NCBI GenBank assembly: GCA_026646875.1
Contig: JAPKHL010000007.1
Span: 1 to 56,657 of the forward strand
DNA: 56,657 nt
DNA from: Rhodocyclaceae bacterium
Lineage (GTDB): Bacteria; Pseudomonadota; Gammaproteobacteria; Burkholderiales; Rhodocyclaceae
Direction: 5' to 3'
Below are positions 34,787-44,017 of this stretch, piece after piece (position 1 is the first letter of the stretch; the number at the start of each line of letters is the position of its first letter). The notes under the pieces were generated by a model that saw only the letters and a list, made by a program, of their open reading frames with translations, made no database searches and was not told the DNA's origin. A program made the position numbers and the translations under genes.

Positions 34787-36006
34787 CGCGCCGCGCTCCC
34801 GGCCAGCAGGCGCTCGTAGAAGGCCGCGTAATTGCCGACCGCGGCCGCCCAGTTGCGCTCCTGCTCGACGAAACGGCGCCCGGCCAGCCTGAGCTCGGGC
34901 CAGTATTCGCGCTTGGCCAGCAGCTGCACGATGGCGGAGGCCAGCGAATCGGCACTGCCGGCCCGGAACAGCATGCCGGTTTCGCCATCGCGGATCAGCT
35001 CGCGGTGACCGCCGACGTCGGAGGCGACCAGCAGACGGCCCTGCGCCATCGCCTCGAGCGGCTTGAGCGGCGTGACCAGCTCGGTCAGCCGCATCGAATG
35101 GCGCGGGTAGGCCAGCACATCGATCAGGTCGTAGTAACGCTGCACCTCCGCATGCGGAACGCGGCCGGTGAACACCACCTTGCTCTCCAGTCCGAGGCGC
35201 GCGGCCTGCTCGCGCAGCGTCTGTTCCTGCGGGCCGCCACCGACCAGCAGGACACGCACATCGGGCAGCGTGCCGACGATCCGGGGCAGCGCCTCGAGCA
35301 GCAGGTCGAGCCCTTCGTAGGCGTAGAAGGAGCCGATGAAGCCGACCACCGTGCAGCCGGCCAGTCCGAGCGAGGCCTTCAGCGCCTCGTCGGGGACGCC
35401 GCCGGGATCGAAGGCCTCGATATCGACGGCGTTGGGGATGACGGTGACGCGCTCGGCCGGGATGCCGCGCGCGACGATGTCGCCGCGCAGTCCTTCGCAG
35501 ATCGTCGTGACGTGGTCGGCACGGCGCAGCGCCCAGGTTTCCAGCGCGCGCGTGGCGCGGTAGCGGGCACTGCCCTCGCGGGTGGTGCCGTGGTCGACCG
35601 CGGCGTCCTCCCAGAAGGCGCGTACCTCATAGACCACCGGCAGGCCGAGGCGACGCCCGGCGCGCAGCGCCGGAATGGCATTGAGCACCGGTGAATGGGC
35701 GTGCAGCAGGTTGGGCCGCACCTGTCCGGCGACCTCCAGCAGGCGCCGCTCGGTCTGCCGCATCAGCGCCAGTTCGCCGAAAACCGGCCAGCCCGCGGCG
35801 GCGCCGCTGGCCGGGGCGGTACGGTAGAAATGCCAGCCATCGACGTCTTCCTCGGCCACCTGGCAGCCGGCCTGTTTCGGCGAGGTCAGGTGGAAGGTCT
35901 CCCAGCCGCGCCGGCGCTGCTCACGCAGCAGGGAGAGCGTGCGGAAGGTGTAGCCGCTGTGCAGCGGGATCGAATGGTCGAGGATGTGGAGGATGCGCGG
36001 AGTCAT
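34783..36006 (-). CDS. exosortase A-associated family 4 glycosyltransferase (Daro_2409 type)
   Basis: The 407-residue GT-B protein starts ILHILDHSIPLHSGYTFRTLSLL and contains YEVRAFWEDAAVDHGTTREGS, VTVIPNAVDIEAF and the C-terminal LTELVTPLKPLEAMAQGRLLVASDVGG, features of the exosortase A-associated glycosyltransferase family first described from Dechloromonas. The ATG at 36006 has no clear ribosome binding site and lies 14 bases after the asparagine synthetase gene. It likely adds one of the repeat-unit sugars. Confidence 0.9.
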   Translation of the reverse strand: MTPRILHILDHSIPLHSGYTFRTLSLLREQRRRGWETFHLTSPKQAGCQVAEEDVDGWHFYRTAPASGAAAGWPVFGELALMRQTERRLLEVAGQVRPNLLHAHSPVLNAIPALRAGRRLGLPVVYEVRAFWEDAAVDHGTTREGSARYRATRALETWALRRADHVTTICEGLRGDIVARGIPAERVTVIPNAVDIEAFDPGGVPDEALKASLGLAGCTVVGFIGSFYAYEGLDLLLEALPRIVGTLPDVRVLLVGGGPQEQTLREQAARLGLESKVVFTGRVPHAEVQRYYDLIDVLAYPRHSMRLTELVTPLKPLEAMAQGRLLVASDVGGHRELIRDGETGMLFRAGSADSLASAIVQLLAKREYWPELRLAGRRFVEQERNWAAAVGNYAAFYERLLAGSAAR

Positions 36007-36020
36007 GGACGAAGGGACTT

Positions 36021-37964
36021 TCAGGTCAGGGCCGGGGCGGTGGAAGCGGACGCGGCGGCGGTGGCCGGGGTGGGATCGACGACCTTGCGCAGGAAGGCCT
36101 CGAACATCAGCAGCGACCACAGCGAAGCGCTGTAGTCGCACGCGCCGGACTGGTGGGCATCGACCAGGTGACGCAGGTAGGCAGCCTCGAACCAGCCGGT
36201 GGCGGCCAGGCGGGGTCCCAGCACCGCCTCGCGCACCCGTTCGCGCAGCGGGCCGCGGAACCAGCGGGCAAGCGGCACCGCGAAGCCCATCTTGGGGCGG
36301 TACAGGATGTCGTGCGGGAGATGGGGGGTCATCGCCTGCTTGAGCAGGAACTTGCCTTCCGCGCCACGGATCTTCAGGTCCGACGGCAGGGTCGCCAGCC
36401 ATTCGACGAGCTCGTGGTCCATCAGCGGTTCGCGCACCTCCAGCGAATGCGCCATGCTGGCGCGGTCGACCTTGGTGTTGATGTCGCCGACCAGATAGGT
36501 CTTCAGGTCGAGGTACTGGATCAGCGCCAGCGGATCGTCGGTGCCGGCGCGCGCCGCGTGCCGGTCGAACACCTCGCGTGCGTCGTAGCCGGCCAGCGCG
36601 CGCCGGAAGGCGGGGCTGAACAGGCGGGCGCGCATCGGCGCGCGCAGGATGGAGACGGCGTGGAAGTAGGCTTCGACCGGGGTGCGCGCGAGGCCCTCGA
36701 AGGTCGTCTTTGCGCGCAGGACGCGCGGCGCCCAGTCGGCCTTCGGATAGACGCGGCCGAGCAGGCCGAACAGCGGGCGGCGCAGGCTGGCCGGCAGCGC
36801 GGCGCGCAGGCGCTCCTCGCGCAGGTGCTCGCGGTAGCGGCGGTAACCGCCGAAGCTCTCGTCGCCGCCGTCGCCGGAGAGGGCCACGGTGACATGCCGG
36901 CGGGCCAGCTGGCAGACGCGGTAGGTGGGAATCGCGGAACTGTCGGCGTAGGGTTCGTCGTAGAGGACGGCCAGCGTGTCGATCAGGTCGAAATCGTCGC
37001 TCTGCACGGTCTCGACATGGTGCCGCGTGCGGTAGCGCTCGGCCACCGCGCGGGCGAAGGCGGCTTCGTCGAAGGCGGGGTCGTCGAAGGCGATCGAGCA
37101 GGTATTGACCGGTTCGCCGGAGAGGCCGGCCATCAACGCCACCACCGCGCTGGAGTCGACGCCGCCGGACAGGAAGGCGCCAAGCGGTACGTCGGCAATC
37201 ATGCGCAGGCGGATCGATTCGCGCAGCTTGTCGAGCAGCGTCGCGCAGGCTTCCCCGGCGTCCATCGCGTTGTCGAGAGTGAAGCGCACATCCCAGTACT
37301 CGTGCGGTTCGCCGGGCGGCTCGCCGCGCCGCAGGCTGAGGGTGTGGGCCGGCGGCAGCTTGCGTGCCTGGCGGAAGATGGTGCGAGGTTCGGGCACATA
37401 GCCGAGCGCGAAGTACTCCTCGACGGCCAGCGGATCGATGTCGCGCGGCAGGCCGCCATGCGCCAGCAGCGCCTTGAGCTCGGAAGCGAACAGCAGGGTC
37501 CCGCCGGGCAGCAGCGCGTAGTACAGCGGCTTGACTCCCAGCCGGTCGCGCGCGAGGAACAGGGTTTCCCGCGCGCGATCCCACAGGGCGAAGGCGAACA
37601 TGCCGCGAAAGCGCGTCACGCAGGCCTCGCCCCAGGCTTCCCAGGCGTGCACGATGACCTCGGTGTCGCTGCGCGTGTGGAAGACGTGGCCGAGCGCCTG
37701 CAGCTCGGGAATCAGCTCGCGGTAGTTGTAGATCTCGCCGTTGAACACCACGCAGACGCTGCCATCTTCGTTGTACAGCGGCTGCTGTCCGGTCGACAGG
37801 TCGATGATCGAGAGGCGCCGGTGCGCGAGCCCCACCCCCGGCTCGAGGTGCACGCCCCCCTCGTCCGGACCGCGGTGGAATTGCGCCGCGTTCATCCGCT
37901 CGAGCGCGGCGCGGTCGATGTCGCGCCGGCCCCGGGTATCGAAGATTCCGCTGATGCCACACAT
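36021..37964 (-). CDS. XrtA-associated asparagine synthetase B-type amidotransferase (canonical)
   Basis: The 647-residue enzyme begins Met-Cys-Gly (CGISGIF), so the glutaminase nucleophile Cys2 is present, with GEIYNYREL and FRGMFAFALWDR of the Ntn domain. The synthetase domain has FLSGGVDSSAVVALM and LSGDGGDESFGGYRRY, and the late RPKMGFAVPLARWF. It is the asparagine-synthase homologue conserved in XrtA loci; in Zoogloea a homologue in the corresponding cluster is needed for floc formation. The product amidated is unknown. GAGG lies 9 bases before the ATG. Confidence 0.93.
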   Translation of the reverse strand: MCGISGIFDTRGRRDIDRAALERMNAAQFHRGPDEGGVHLEPGVGLAHRRLSIIDLSTGQQPLYNEDGSVCVVFNGEIYNYRELIPELQALGHVFHTRSDTEVIVHAWEAWGEACVTRFRGMFAFALWDRARETLFLARDRLGVKPLYYALLPGGTLLFASELKALLAHGGLPRDIDPLAVEEYFALGYVPEPRTIFRQARKLPPAHTLSLRRGEPPGEPHEYWDVRFTLDNAMDAGEACATLLDKLRESIRLRMIADVPLGAFLSGGVDSSAVVALMAGLSGEPVNTCSIAFDDPAFDEAAFARAVAERYRTRHHVETVQSDDFDLIDTLAVLYDEPYADSSAIPTYRVCQLARRHVTVALSGDGGDESFGGYRRYREHLREERLRAALPASLRRPLFGLLGRVYPKADWAPRVLRAKTTFEGLARTPVEAYFHAVSILRAPMRARLFSPAFRRALAGYDAREVFDRHAARAGTDDPLALIQYLDLKTYLVGDINTKVDRASMAHSLEVREPLMDHELVEWLATLPSDLKIRGAEGKFLLKQAMTPHLPHDILYRPKMGFAVPLARWFRGPLRERVREAVLGPRLAATGWFEAAYLRHLVDAHQSGACDYSASLWSLLMFEAFLRKVVDPTPATAAASASTAPALT

Positions 37965-37975
37965 CGTTCGTCGCC

Positions 37976-39169
37976 TCAACCGCGGCACGGCGCTTCCGCA
38001 CCCCGCCCGCTTCGTGTCTCGTCGTACAGCCGCCGGTAGCGCTGCACCATGCTGTCCAGGCTGAAACCCGTCTCGATCGCCTGGCGGCCGCACAGCCCCA
38101 TCGCGCGGGCGCGCGCCGGGGCGGTCGCCAGCTCGACGATGCGGCGTGCCAGCGCTTCGCTGTCGCCAGCCGGCACCAGCAGGCCGCTCTCGCCGTCGGC
38201 CACCAGTTCGCCGTTGCCGCCCACCGCCGTGGCGATCACCGGCAATCCGCTCGCCATGGCTTCCAGGATCACGTTCGAGATCCCCTCGGAGAGCGAGGGC
38301 AGGACGAAGCAATCCAGTCCGCGCAGGATCGACGGCACGTCGTTCCGTTCGCCGGGCAACCACGCCAGGGGCGTCACGCCGCCCTGTGCCAGGATCGCCT
38401 CGACCTCGCCGCGCAGCGGCCCGTCGCCGATCATCACCAGGCGCAGGCGCTCGCGCAGCTCCGGCACCAGCGCGAGTGCCCGGACGAAGGCCCGGGCCAG
38501 CATCGGCTGGTCCTTGACCGCCTGCATGCGGCCGACGGTGCCGAACAGCCAGTGCTCGCCATCGACGAAGGGGCAGCCGGCGATCGGCTCGCGGACGGCG
38601 GCCGGCTGGAACTTCCGCGCATCGACGCCGTTGTAGATGCGGGCGATGCGCGCGGGAGCGATGCCGACCTGCGTCTGCAGATACTCGGCGAGCTCCCGCG
38701 ACAGGGCGATGTACTTTGTCACGAAGGGGCTGTAAATCCGGCGTATCCAGCGGTATTTCCGCTTGCGGCCGGCGAGGTCGTCGCCCTCGCGGCCGTGCTC
38801 GCCGTGTATGCGCACGGGAACCCCGGCGGCCCAGGCCGGCACGGTCGCCTCCAGCGCCGCGAGATTGCGCGTGTGCACGATGTCCGGCCGCAGCGCGCGG
38901 AACAGCCGGAATAGCTCCGGGTAGATGCGCAGGGCGTGCCCCGGCGGCTTGCCGAGCGAGAAATACTGGACGTCGTCGCGCTGCACGCGCCGGCGGAACT
39001 CGGTCACTTCGGTCAGCGCGATCACCGCGTGCCGGAAGTCTTCCGCTGGCAGGTGGTTGATCAGATTGACGACGCCGTTTTCCAGCCCGCCCACGTCGAA
39101 GCGATAGACGACGTGGGCGATCAGCGGGCGCGGATCGGCGCTTGCCGGGAGGCGCGGCGCGGCGCTCAT
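37976..39169 (-). CDS. family 4 sugar transferase, PEP-CTERM/EpsH1 system associated (type 2)
   Basis: The 397-residue GT-B enzyme has the N-terminal HVVYRFDVGGLENGVVNLINHL, then HTRNLAALEA, RIHGEHGREGDDLAGRKRKY, and the C-terminal LSEGISNVILEAMASGLPVIATAVGGNGEL with the conserved E-x7-E. These are the marks of the second sugar transferase family tied to exosortase A. It starts at 39169 by an ATGA overlap with xrtA. Its position immediately after xrtA is conserved in this locus type. Confidence 0.93.
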   Translation of the reverse strand: MSAAPRLPASADPRPLIAHVVYRFDVGGLENGVVNLINHLPAEDFRHAVIALTEVTEFRRRVQRDDVQYFSLGKPPGHALRIYPELFRLFRALRPDIVHTRNLAALEATVPAWAAGVPVRIHGEHGREGDDLAGRKRKYRWIRRIYSPFVTKYIALSRELAEYLQTQVGIAPARIARIYNGVDARKFQPAAVREPIAGCPFVDGEHWLFGTVGRMQAVKDQPMLARAFVRALALVPELRERLRLVMIGDGPLRGEVEAILAQGGVTPLAWLPGERNDVPSILRGLDCFVLPSLSEGISNVILEAMASGLPVIATAVGGNGELVADGESGLLVPAGDSEALARRIVELATAPARARAMGLCGRQAIETGFSLDSMVQRYRRLYDETRSGRGAEAPCRG

Positions 39170-40755
39170 CGCCCCCCCTCGCCGCCCTGCCCGGCGCGCG
39201 CGCGCTCGAGGACCTCGCCCAGCACGGGAGCGGCGTCGCGCAGGAAGGTGGCGAGCCGCGCGTCCGCGTCATCCGCCCCGCCCCGCTCGGCTCCCTCGCC
39301 CGGCACCGCCTGCTCGGTATACACGGCGACCAGCGCCGCATCGTCGCCCCGGCCGAACAGACGTGCGCGCACGGTGAGCAGCTTGGCGTGCAGGTCGCTC
39401 GCGGTGAACCGGCCGTCGACCCAGTACCAGTGCCAGACCAGCAACCGCGTGCCGTTGCCGCTCAGTTCCGCGGTGCGCACGCGCGCCGGCAATGGCGGCA
39501 GGGACGAGGAATCCCGGCTGCCGCGCGACGCTTCGATCCAGTGCGCATCGCCGCTGCGTACCAGCGCATTCTGCGAGCTGACCAGCTTGCGCTGGCGATC
39601 CTGGTTCCGGTAGTAGGCCAGATGCACGCCGACCCGTACGGGCGCGAGGTTGCGCCAGGGCTGCCCGGCGGTGGCACCGCCCTGCCAGACGAAGCTGGCG
39701 GTGGCGTCCGGCGCCGTCAGGACGGGTCGCCAGTCCCCGGCGGGCACGGGAAGCGGGGTCCAGGCCGCCGGCAGGGCCGGGGCGGCGAGATGCGGTGCCC
39801 CTCCCGGCAGCGGCGCCTCGATCCGCGCCAGCAGGAGCGGCCAGACGGCACAGAGCAGTAGCGCCGGCAGGGCCGTGCGGACGAACGCGGCAGTGGCAAC
39901 CGGTGCGTTCGTGGCAACGGCGGCATCCGGCGGAGGGGCCTCATCCTCGCGCCAGCGGGCGCCGATCCAGAACATGGCGAGGATGACGAGACCGAAGAAC
40001 ACCCAGCCGTAGATCAGATGGTCCACGCCGACCGCCAGACGGTTGCCGGAGAGGTGGCCGAGCAGGACGATCAGGTAGGCGCGCATCCAGTTGGCGACGA
40101 TGGGGACGGCGATGGCAACCGCGACAAAAAGCAGGCGCCGGCGGATCGAGCGGTAGTTCAGGTAGGCGAACAGGGTGCCGACGGTGACCGAGGCGATCAG
40201 GTAGCGCACCCCGCTGCAGGCCTCGACGACCGACCATTGCCCGGAGGGAATGACGAAATGCAGCCCTTCGCGATAGACCGGGATGCCGCTGAGGCGCAGG
40301 CCGAGGACGGTGAACTGCGCGGTCCATTCCATCAACTGCGGCATGGCGAACTCGCCGAAGGGAACGGCGAAGAACAGGAAGCCGAGCGGGAAAAGGATGA
40401 CGCGCGCGACGGCAAGGCCGAGCACGACGGGAACGGCGAGCACCAATTGGGCGACCAGGGCGAACTGGGTGACGGCATTGACTTCGGCCAGCTCGCCGAG
40501 CAGCCAGGCCAGGCCCGCGCCAAGGAACGGAAGCAGCAGCACGGGCGCAGGCCGCGGTGTCAGCCGGGCGAGAATCCCGCGCTGGCGCCAGATCAGCCAG
40601 AGCGCGATCGGTGGCACGAGGAAACCGTGTGCGAAGGTATCCGAGCGTGCCCAGATGCCGGCCATCGTCAGCGCCGTCTCGCGCTGGGCGACGAGGATCG
40701 CGGCAATCACGACGAGCAGCGCGGGCAAGGCCCGCCGCCAGAGCGGCGCGCTCAT
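39166..40755 (-). CDS. xrtA: exosortase A fused to EpsI domain
   Basis: The 529-residue inner-membrane protein has an N-terminal exosortase domain with about eight membrane segments. The catalytic residues are visible: C180 in VVEACSGVRYL, R225 in ANWMRAYLIV and H246 in VDHLIYGW. A C-terminal periplasmic EpsI domain (about residues 320-505) contains HLAYYRNQDRQRKLVSSQN and LVWHWYWVDG. XrtA cleaves PEP-CTERM proteins at their C-terminal sorting signal and transfers them onward. It defines the whole cluster. The ATG at 40755 overlaps the preceding stop (ATGA). The gene is intact. Confidence 0.97.
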   Translation of the reverse strand: MSAPLWRRALPALLVVIAAILVAQRETALTMAGIWARSDTFAHGFLVPPIALWLIWRQRGILARLTPRPAPVLLLPFLGAGLAWLLGELAEVNAVTQFALVAQLVLAVPVVLGLAVARVILFPLGFLFFAVPFGEFAMPQLMEWTAQFTVLGLRLSGIPVYREGLHFVIPSGQWSVVEACSGVRYLIASVTVGTLFAYLNYRSIRRRLLFVAVAIAVPIVANWMRAYLIVLLGHLSGNRLAVGVDHLIYGWVFFGLVILAMFWIGARWREDEAPPPDAAVATNAPVATAAFVRTALPALLLCAVWPLLLARIEAPLPGGAPHLAAPALPAAWTPLPVPAGDWRPVLTAPDATASFVWQGGATAGQPWRNLAPVRVGVHLAYYRNQDRQRKLVSSQNALVRSGDAHWIEASRGSRDSSSLPPLPARVRTAELSGNGTRLLVWHWYWVDGRFTASDLHAKLLTVRARLFGRGDDAALVAVYTEQAVPGEGAERGGADDADARLATFLRDAAPVLGEVLERARAGQGGEGGR

Positions 40756-42044
40756 GCCACCCGATCCCCGGCAACGGCGCCGGGCGCGGCGGGATGGGCG
40801 TCGGGAGCAGCGCCAAAAGCAGCGCCAGAATGGGCATCGAGGTGGGCATCGATGCGCGCCAGGTGCGCTTCCCAGCTGTAGCGCGCCAGCACCCGGGCGC
40901 GCGCGGCTTCGCCGAGGGCGATGGCGCGGGCGGGGTCGGCGAGCAGCGCGGTGATCTCGCGCACATAGTCGTCGGGGGTCGCCGCGCTGAGGAAATCGCG
41001 TCCGACCACGGCATCGACGGCGCCGGCGCAGGCCTGCGAGGCAAGCACCGGCCGGCCGACGGCCATCGCCTCGAGCACCTTGTTCTGGATGCCGCGCGCG
41101 ACGCGCAGCGGGGCGACCACCAGCGCGGCGTGCCGCAGGTAGGGCCGCACGTCGGGTACGGTGCCGGTGACCACGACCCGCGGTCCGGCCAGTGCCAGGA
41201 CCGCCGGTGTCGGGCTGCGGCCGACGATGGTGAAGCGCAGGCCGGGCACGGCCGCGATCAGGCGCGGCAGGACCTCGGCGACGAACCCGCAGACGGCATC
41301 GACATTGGGCCAGTAATCCATCGCGCCGGTGAACACCAGCGGCACCTCGCCGGCGGCAAAGGGGGAAGGGAAGGCATGCGCGGGCGAAAAGAAGTCGGCA
41401 TCGACGCCGTTGCCCATCGGCTCGATGCGCCCGGCGGCCTCCGGCGCGCGCGCGAGGAAGAGCGCGCATTCGTTTTCGGTGACGAAGAAGGAACGCGTCG
41501 CCGTGGCCGCCACGGCACGTTCAAAGGCGAGCAGACGTTCCCCCTCGCGGCGATACAGCCAGGACAGCGGCCAGCGGTGGTTGTCGGCGTACTGCGTCCA
41601 TTTGGCCGAGTCGACATCGACGAAATCGACCAGCGTGCGGGGAACGCTCCGGCCCGGTGCGGGCTGGACGTACTGCGCCATCGACGAGGAGAAGATCACG
41701 GCGGCGTCGATGGCGCCGGCGCGCAGGGTGGCATCGACCCAGCCCTGCAGTCCGGCGTCGCGGTAATACGGCAGGGTCAGCGCCTCGCCGGCGAGCAGGC
41801 CGGACAGGCTGCGCAGGCGGCCGAGGCGCGGCGACAGGCGGGCGACGTGCAGGTCGGCGCAGAGCGGACGCAGGACGGCCAGGTAATCGTCGAGATGTGC
41901 GGCATCGTCGGGGTCGTCGACGAAGGTGCCGAGGAAGACACGGTGACGTGCCGCGAGATGCCGCAGCAGGTGCCAGGAACGCACCTTGTCGCCCTTGTTC
42001 GGGGGATACGGCAGGCGGTGGACGAGATAGAGGAGATTGCCCAT
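40752..42044 (-). CDS. family 4 sugar transferase, PEP-CTERM/EpsH1 system associated (type 1)
   Basis: The 430-residue protein starts NLLYLVHRLPYPPNKGDKVRSWHLL, the hallmark of the first exosortase-associated sugar transferase family. It continues with TLVDFVDVDSAKW, FVTENECALF, VFTGAMDYWPNVDAV and the late APLRVARGIQNKVLEAMAVGRPVLAS donor-binding segment. It catalyses a glycosyl transfer in the cytosol at the membrane. The C-terminal 30 residues are Ala/His/Asp-rich and not conserved in general GT4 proteins. It lies 8 bases after the FemAB gene stop. Confidence 0.93.
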   Translation of the reverse strand: MGNLLYLVHRLPYPPNKGDKVRSWHLLRHLAARHRVFLGTFVDDPDDAAHLDDYLAVLRPLCADLHVARLSPRLGRLRSLSGLLAGEALTLPYYRDAGLQGWVDATLRAGAIDAAVIFSSSMAQYVQPAPGRSVPRTLVDFVDVDSAKWTQYADNHRWPLSWLYRREGERLLAFERAVAATATRSFFVTENECALFLARAPEAAGRIEPMGNGVDADFFSPAHAFPSPFAAGEVPLVFTGAMDYWPNVDAVCGFVAEVLPRLIAAVPGLRFTIVGRSPTPAVLALAGPRVVVTGTVPDVRPYLRHAALVVAPLRVARGIQNKVLEAMAVGRPVLASQACAGAVDAVVGRDFLSAATPDDYVREITALLADPARAIALGEAARARVLARYSWEAHLARIDAHLDAHSGAAFGAAPDAHPAAPGAVAGDRVA

Positions 42045-42052
42045 GCGGTGCC

Positions 42053-43129
42053 TCAACCGAGATTGCGCACGATGAAGGGACCGAGCCGGTTGGCGACCGG
42101 CAGCGGCAGGCGCCGCCAGGCGGCGATGAACAGCCGGTATTTGGCGTTGGCGGGGTTGTTCTGCGGAATGCTGTCGCGCTTGTAGAGGCAGTATTCGTAG
42201 TGCAGCGGCTGCGGCTCGAAGCCCCAGTTCTTCTTGAACGCGTAGGGCCCGGTGCCCTGCTTGCTGCGGCCGTAGTCGAAGACGCGCAGGCCGCGCGCGC
42301 AGGCACGGCGCATCAGCTCCCAGTACTTGAAGTCGTTGGCCGCCAGTTCGCGCGCGGCGAAATCGTCGCCGGCGTAATACGGCAACACCTCGTCGCGGAA
42401 ATAGAAGCTGAGCACGCTGGAAAGCGGGCGGCCATCGGGGGCGACGACGGTGAGGATCTCGCAATCGTCGCCGAACTCGGCGCGCAGGGCGGCGAAATAG
42501 CGCTGCGGCAGCGCCGGCGTGCCGTGCCGGTGCACATTGTCGGCGAACAGCGCGAAGAAACGCTCGACCCCCGGGTCGATCTCGCTGCGCAAGCCGTTCT
42601 TGATGCCCTTGCGCACCATGGCGCGCTGCTTGCGCGGGATCGCGGCCAGGTTGTCCGCCTCGTCGGGCAGCAGTTCCTTGCGGAAGGTGACGTAAAGATC
42701 CTGTGCCGGCCAGTCGGCATGGCGCGCCACGCGGTTGCGCAGTTCGAGGTGGTCGACGTCCAGTGCGCGGGCGATGCGCTGGGCCTCGTCCTCGAGGGCC
42801 TGCGCGGCCGTCTCGTCGAGGGCCGCAACGCCGCCATAGACGGCGAACGGCAGGCCGACGAGCGCGTTGCCGAAAAGCAGGCTGCGCACCTGCGCGAGCG
42901 GCAGGACGCCGACGATGCGGCCATCGCGCTCGGCGTAGAGGAAATGCGTGGGGTGGCGGAAGACCGTTTCGATGATGCGCAGCCAGCCGGCCCGGTGAAA
43001 GAAGGTGGCCGCCGGACAGGCCAGCACGAAGGCGTCCCAGCGGGCGGCGCCGGCGGCATCGCCATGCGCAAGACGGTGCACCCGCGGGAGGTTCCCGAGC
43101 GTGCCGCCGGCGATTTCCTGCGTACTCAT
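42053..43129 (-). CDS. FemAB-related protein, PEP-CTERM system-associated
   Basis: The 358-residue protein has the FemAB-type acyltransferase fold: FFHRAGWLRIIETVFRHPTHFLYAERDGRIVGVLPLAQV, RKQRAMVRKGIKNGL, and DYGRSKQGTGPYAFKKNWGFEPQPLHYEY near the C-terminus. FemAB proteins use aminoacyl-tRNA to add amino acids to peptidoglycan; this branch is linked to exosortase A and its acceptor is unknown. The ATG at 43129 lies 2 bases after the deacetylase stop. It is the best-defined of the four GNAT/FemAB proteins in the window. Confidence 0.92.
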   Translation of the reverse strand: MSTQEIAGGTLGNLPRVHRLAHGDAAGAARWDAFVLACPAATFFHRAGWLRIIETVFRHPTHFLYAERDGRIVGVLPLAQVRSLLFGNALVGLPFAVYGGVAALDETAAQALEDEAQRIARALDVDHLELRNRVARHADWPAQDLYVTFRKELLPDEADNLAAIPRKQRAMVRKGIKNGLRSEIDPGVERFFALFADNVHRHGTPALPQRYFAALRAEFGDDCEILTVVAPDGRPLSSVLSFYFRDEVLPYYAGDDFAARELAANDFKYWELMRRACARGLRVFDYGRSKQGTGPYAFKKNWGFEPQPLHYEYCLYKRDSIPQNNPANAKYRLFIAAWRRLPLPVANRLGPFIVRNLG

Positions 43130-43131
43130 TC

Positions 43132-43998
43132 TCACGGTGCCGGCGGCGCCTGCGTGGTGTCCGCCGCCAGAAAGATCTCGTCCATGCGCCCCCAGCGGAA
43201 ATCGTCGAACAAGTGTCGCAGTCTGCCTTCCATGTGTTGCAGATTGAGGTAGTGGCGAAAGCGCGTGCGCGCGTCGATGCCGGCGACACGCGGCTGTCCG
43301 GGATCGATTTCCCAGGGATGGCAGTAGAAGATCGCCGGCTGACCGTCGCGTTCGTTGACCCGGCGCAGCAACCAGCGCGACAACGCGTAGGGCATCAGAC
43401 GGAAATAGCCGCCGCCGCTGGCTGGCAGGTTGCGGGCGAAGAGACGCGCGGTGGTGACCGGGACTTCGAGCAGGCCACCGCGCACGCGATGCGCGAAGCG
43501 CGGTGCGTCGGGCATGCCGTAGTGATCGTGACGGATCGGGTAAATGCTCGAGCTGTAGCGGTAACCCGCCTCGGCAAGACAATCGAAGGCCCACAGGTTG
43601 CGCTCGCCGATCGAGAAGCTGGGGGCACGGTAGCCGCGCACCTCGTGGCCGGCGATATCCTCCAGCAGTTGCTTGGCGGTCACGATGTCGGCGCGGAACG
43701 CGGCCTCGTCGAGATCGCTGGCGCGCTGGTGGCCGTAGCCGTGGCTGGCCAGCTCGTGGCCACCGTCGACGATGCGTCGGACCAGTTGCGGGTAGCGTTG
43801 CGCGATCCAGCCGAGGGTGAAGAAGGTGGCGTGAATGCCGCGCCCGGCAAGCAGTTCAAGCAGCCGGTCGACATTGCGTTCGACGCGGCAGTCGCAGCGC
43901 TCCCAGTGCTCGCGCGGGATGTAGGGTGCAAAGGCGGAAACCTGGAAGTAGTCCTCGACGTCGATGGTCAGGGCGTTGGTGATGGTCGGCGTCGGCAT
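43132..43998 (-). CDS. polysaccharide deacetylase, PEP-CTERM locus subfamily
   Basis: The 288-residue protein starts NALTIDVEDYFQV with the catalytic D13 and metal-binding acidic residue, then HATFFTLGWIAQRYP, the metal histidines in HELASHGYGHQ, RGYRAPSFSIG and FYCHPWEID. These match the deacetylase subfamily that regularly accompanies exosortase A. It would N-deacetylate amino sugars of the polysaccharide, consistent with the WecB gene 19 bases upstream. There is no signal peptide. Confidence 0.93.
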   Translation of the reverse strand: MPTPTITNALTIDVEDYFQVSAFAPYIPREHWERCDCRVERNVDRLLELLAGRGIHATFFTLGWIAQRYPQLVRRIVDGGHELASHGYGHQRASDLDEAAFRADIVTAKQLLEDIAGHEVRGYRAPSFSIGERNLWAFDCLAEAGYRYSSSIYPIRHDHYGMPDAPRFAHRVRGGLLEVPVTTARLFARNLPASGGGYFRLMPYALSRWLLRRVNERDGQPAIFYCHPWEIDPGQPRVAGIDARTRFRHYLNLQHMEGRLRHLFDDFRWGRMDEIFLAADTTQAPPAP

Positions 43999-44017
43999 CG
44001 CGCATCCTCCCCGGCGG

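Noticed and set aside
34783-43594. very long minus-strand frames that extend single genes (34783-38001, 36021-39341, 39166-41469, 40752-43289, 42053-43594)
   Set aside because: Their upstream parts are translations of neighbouring genes in another frame; the true starts are fixed by 4-bp overlaps, ribosome binding sites or family N-termini.
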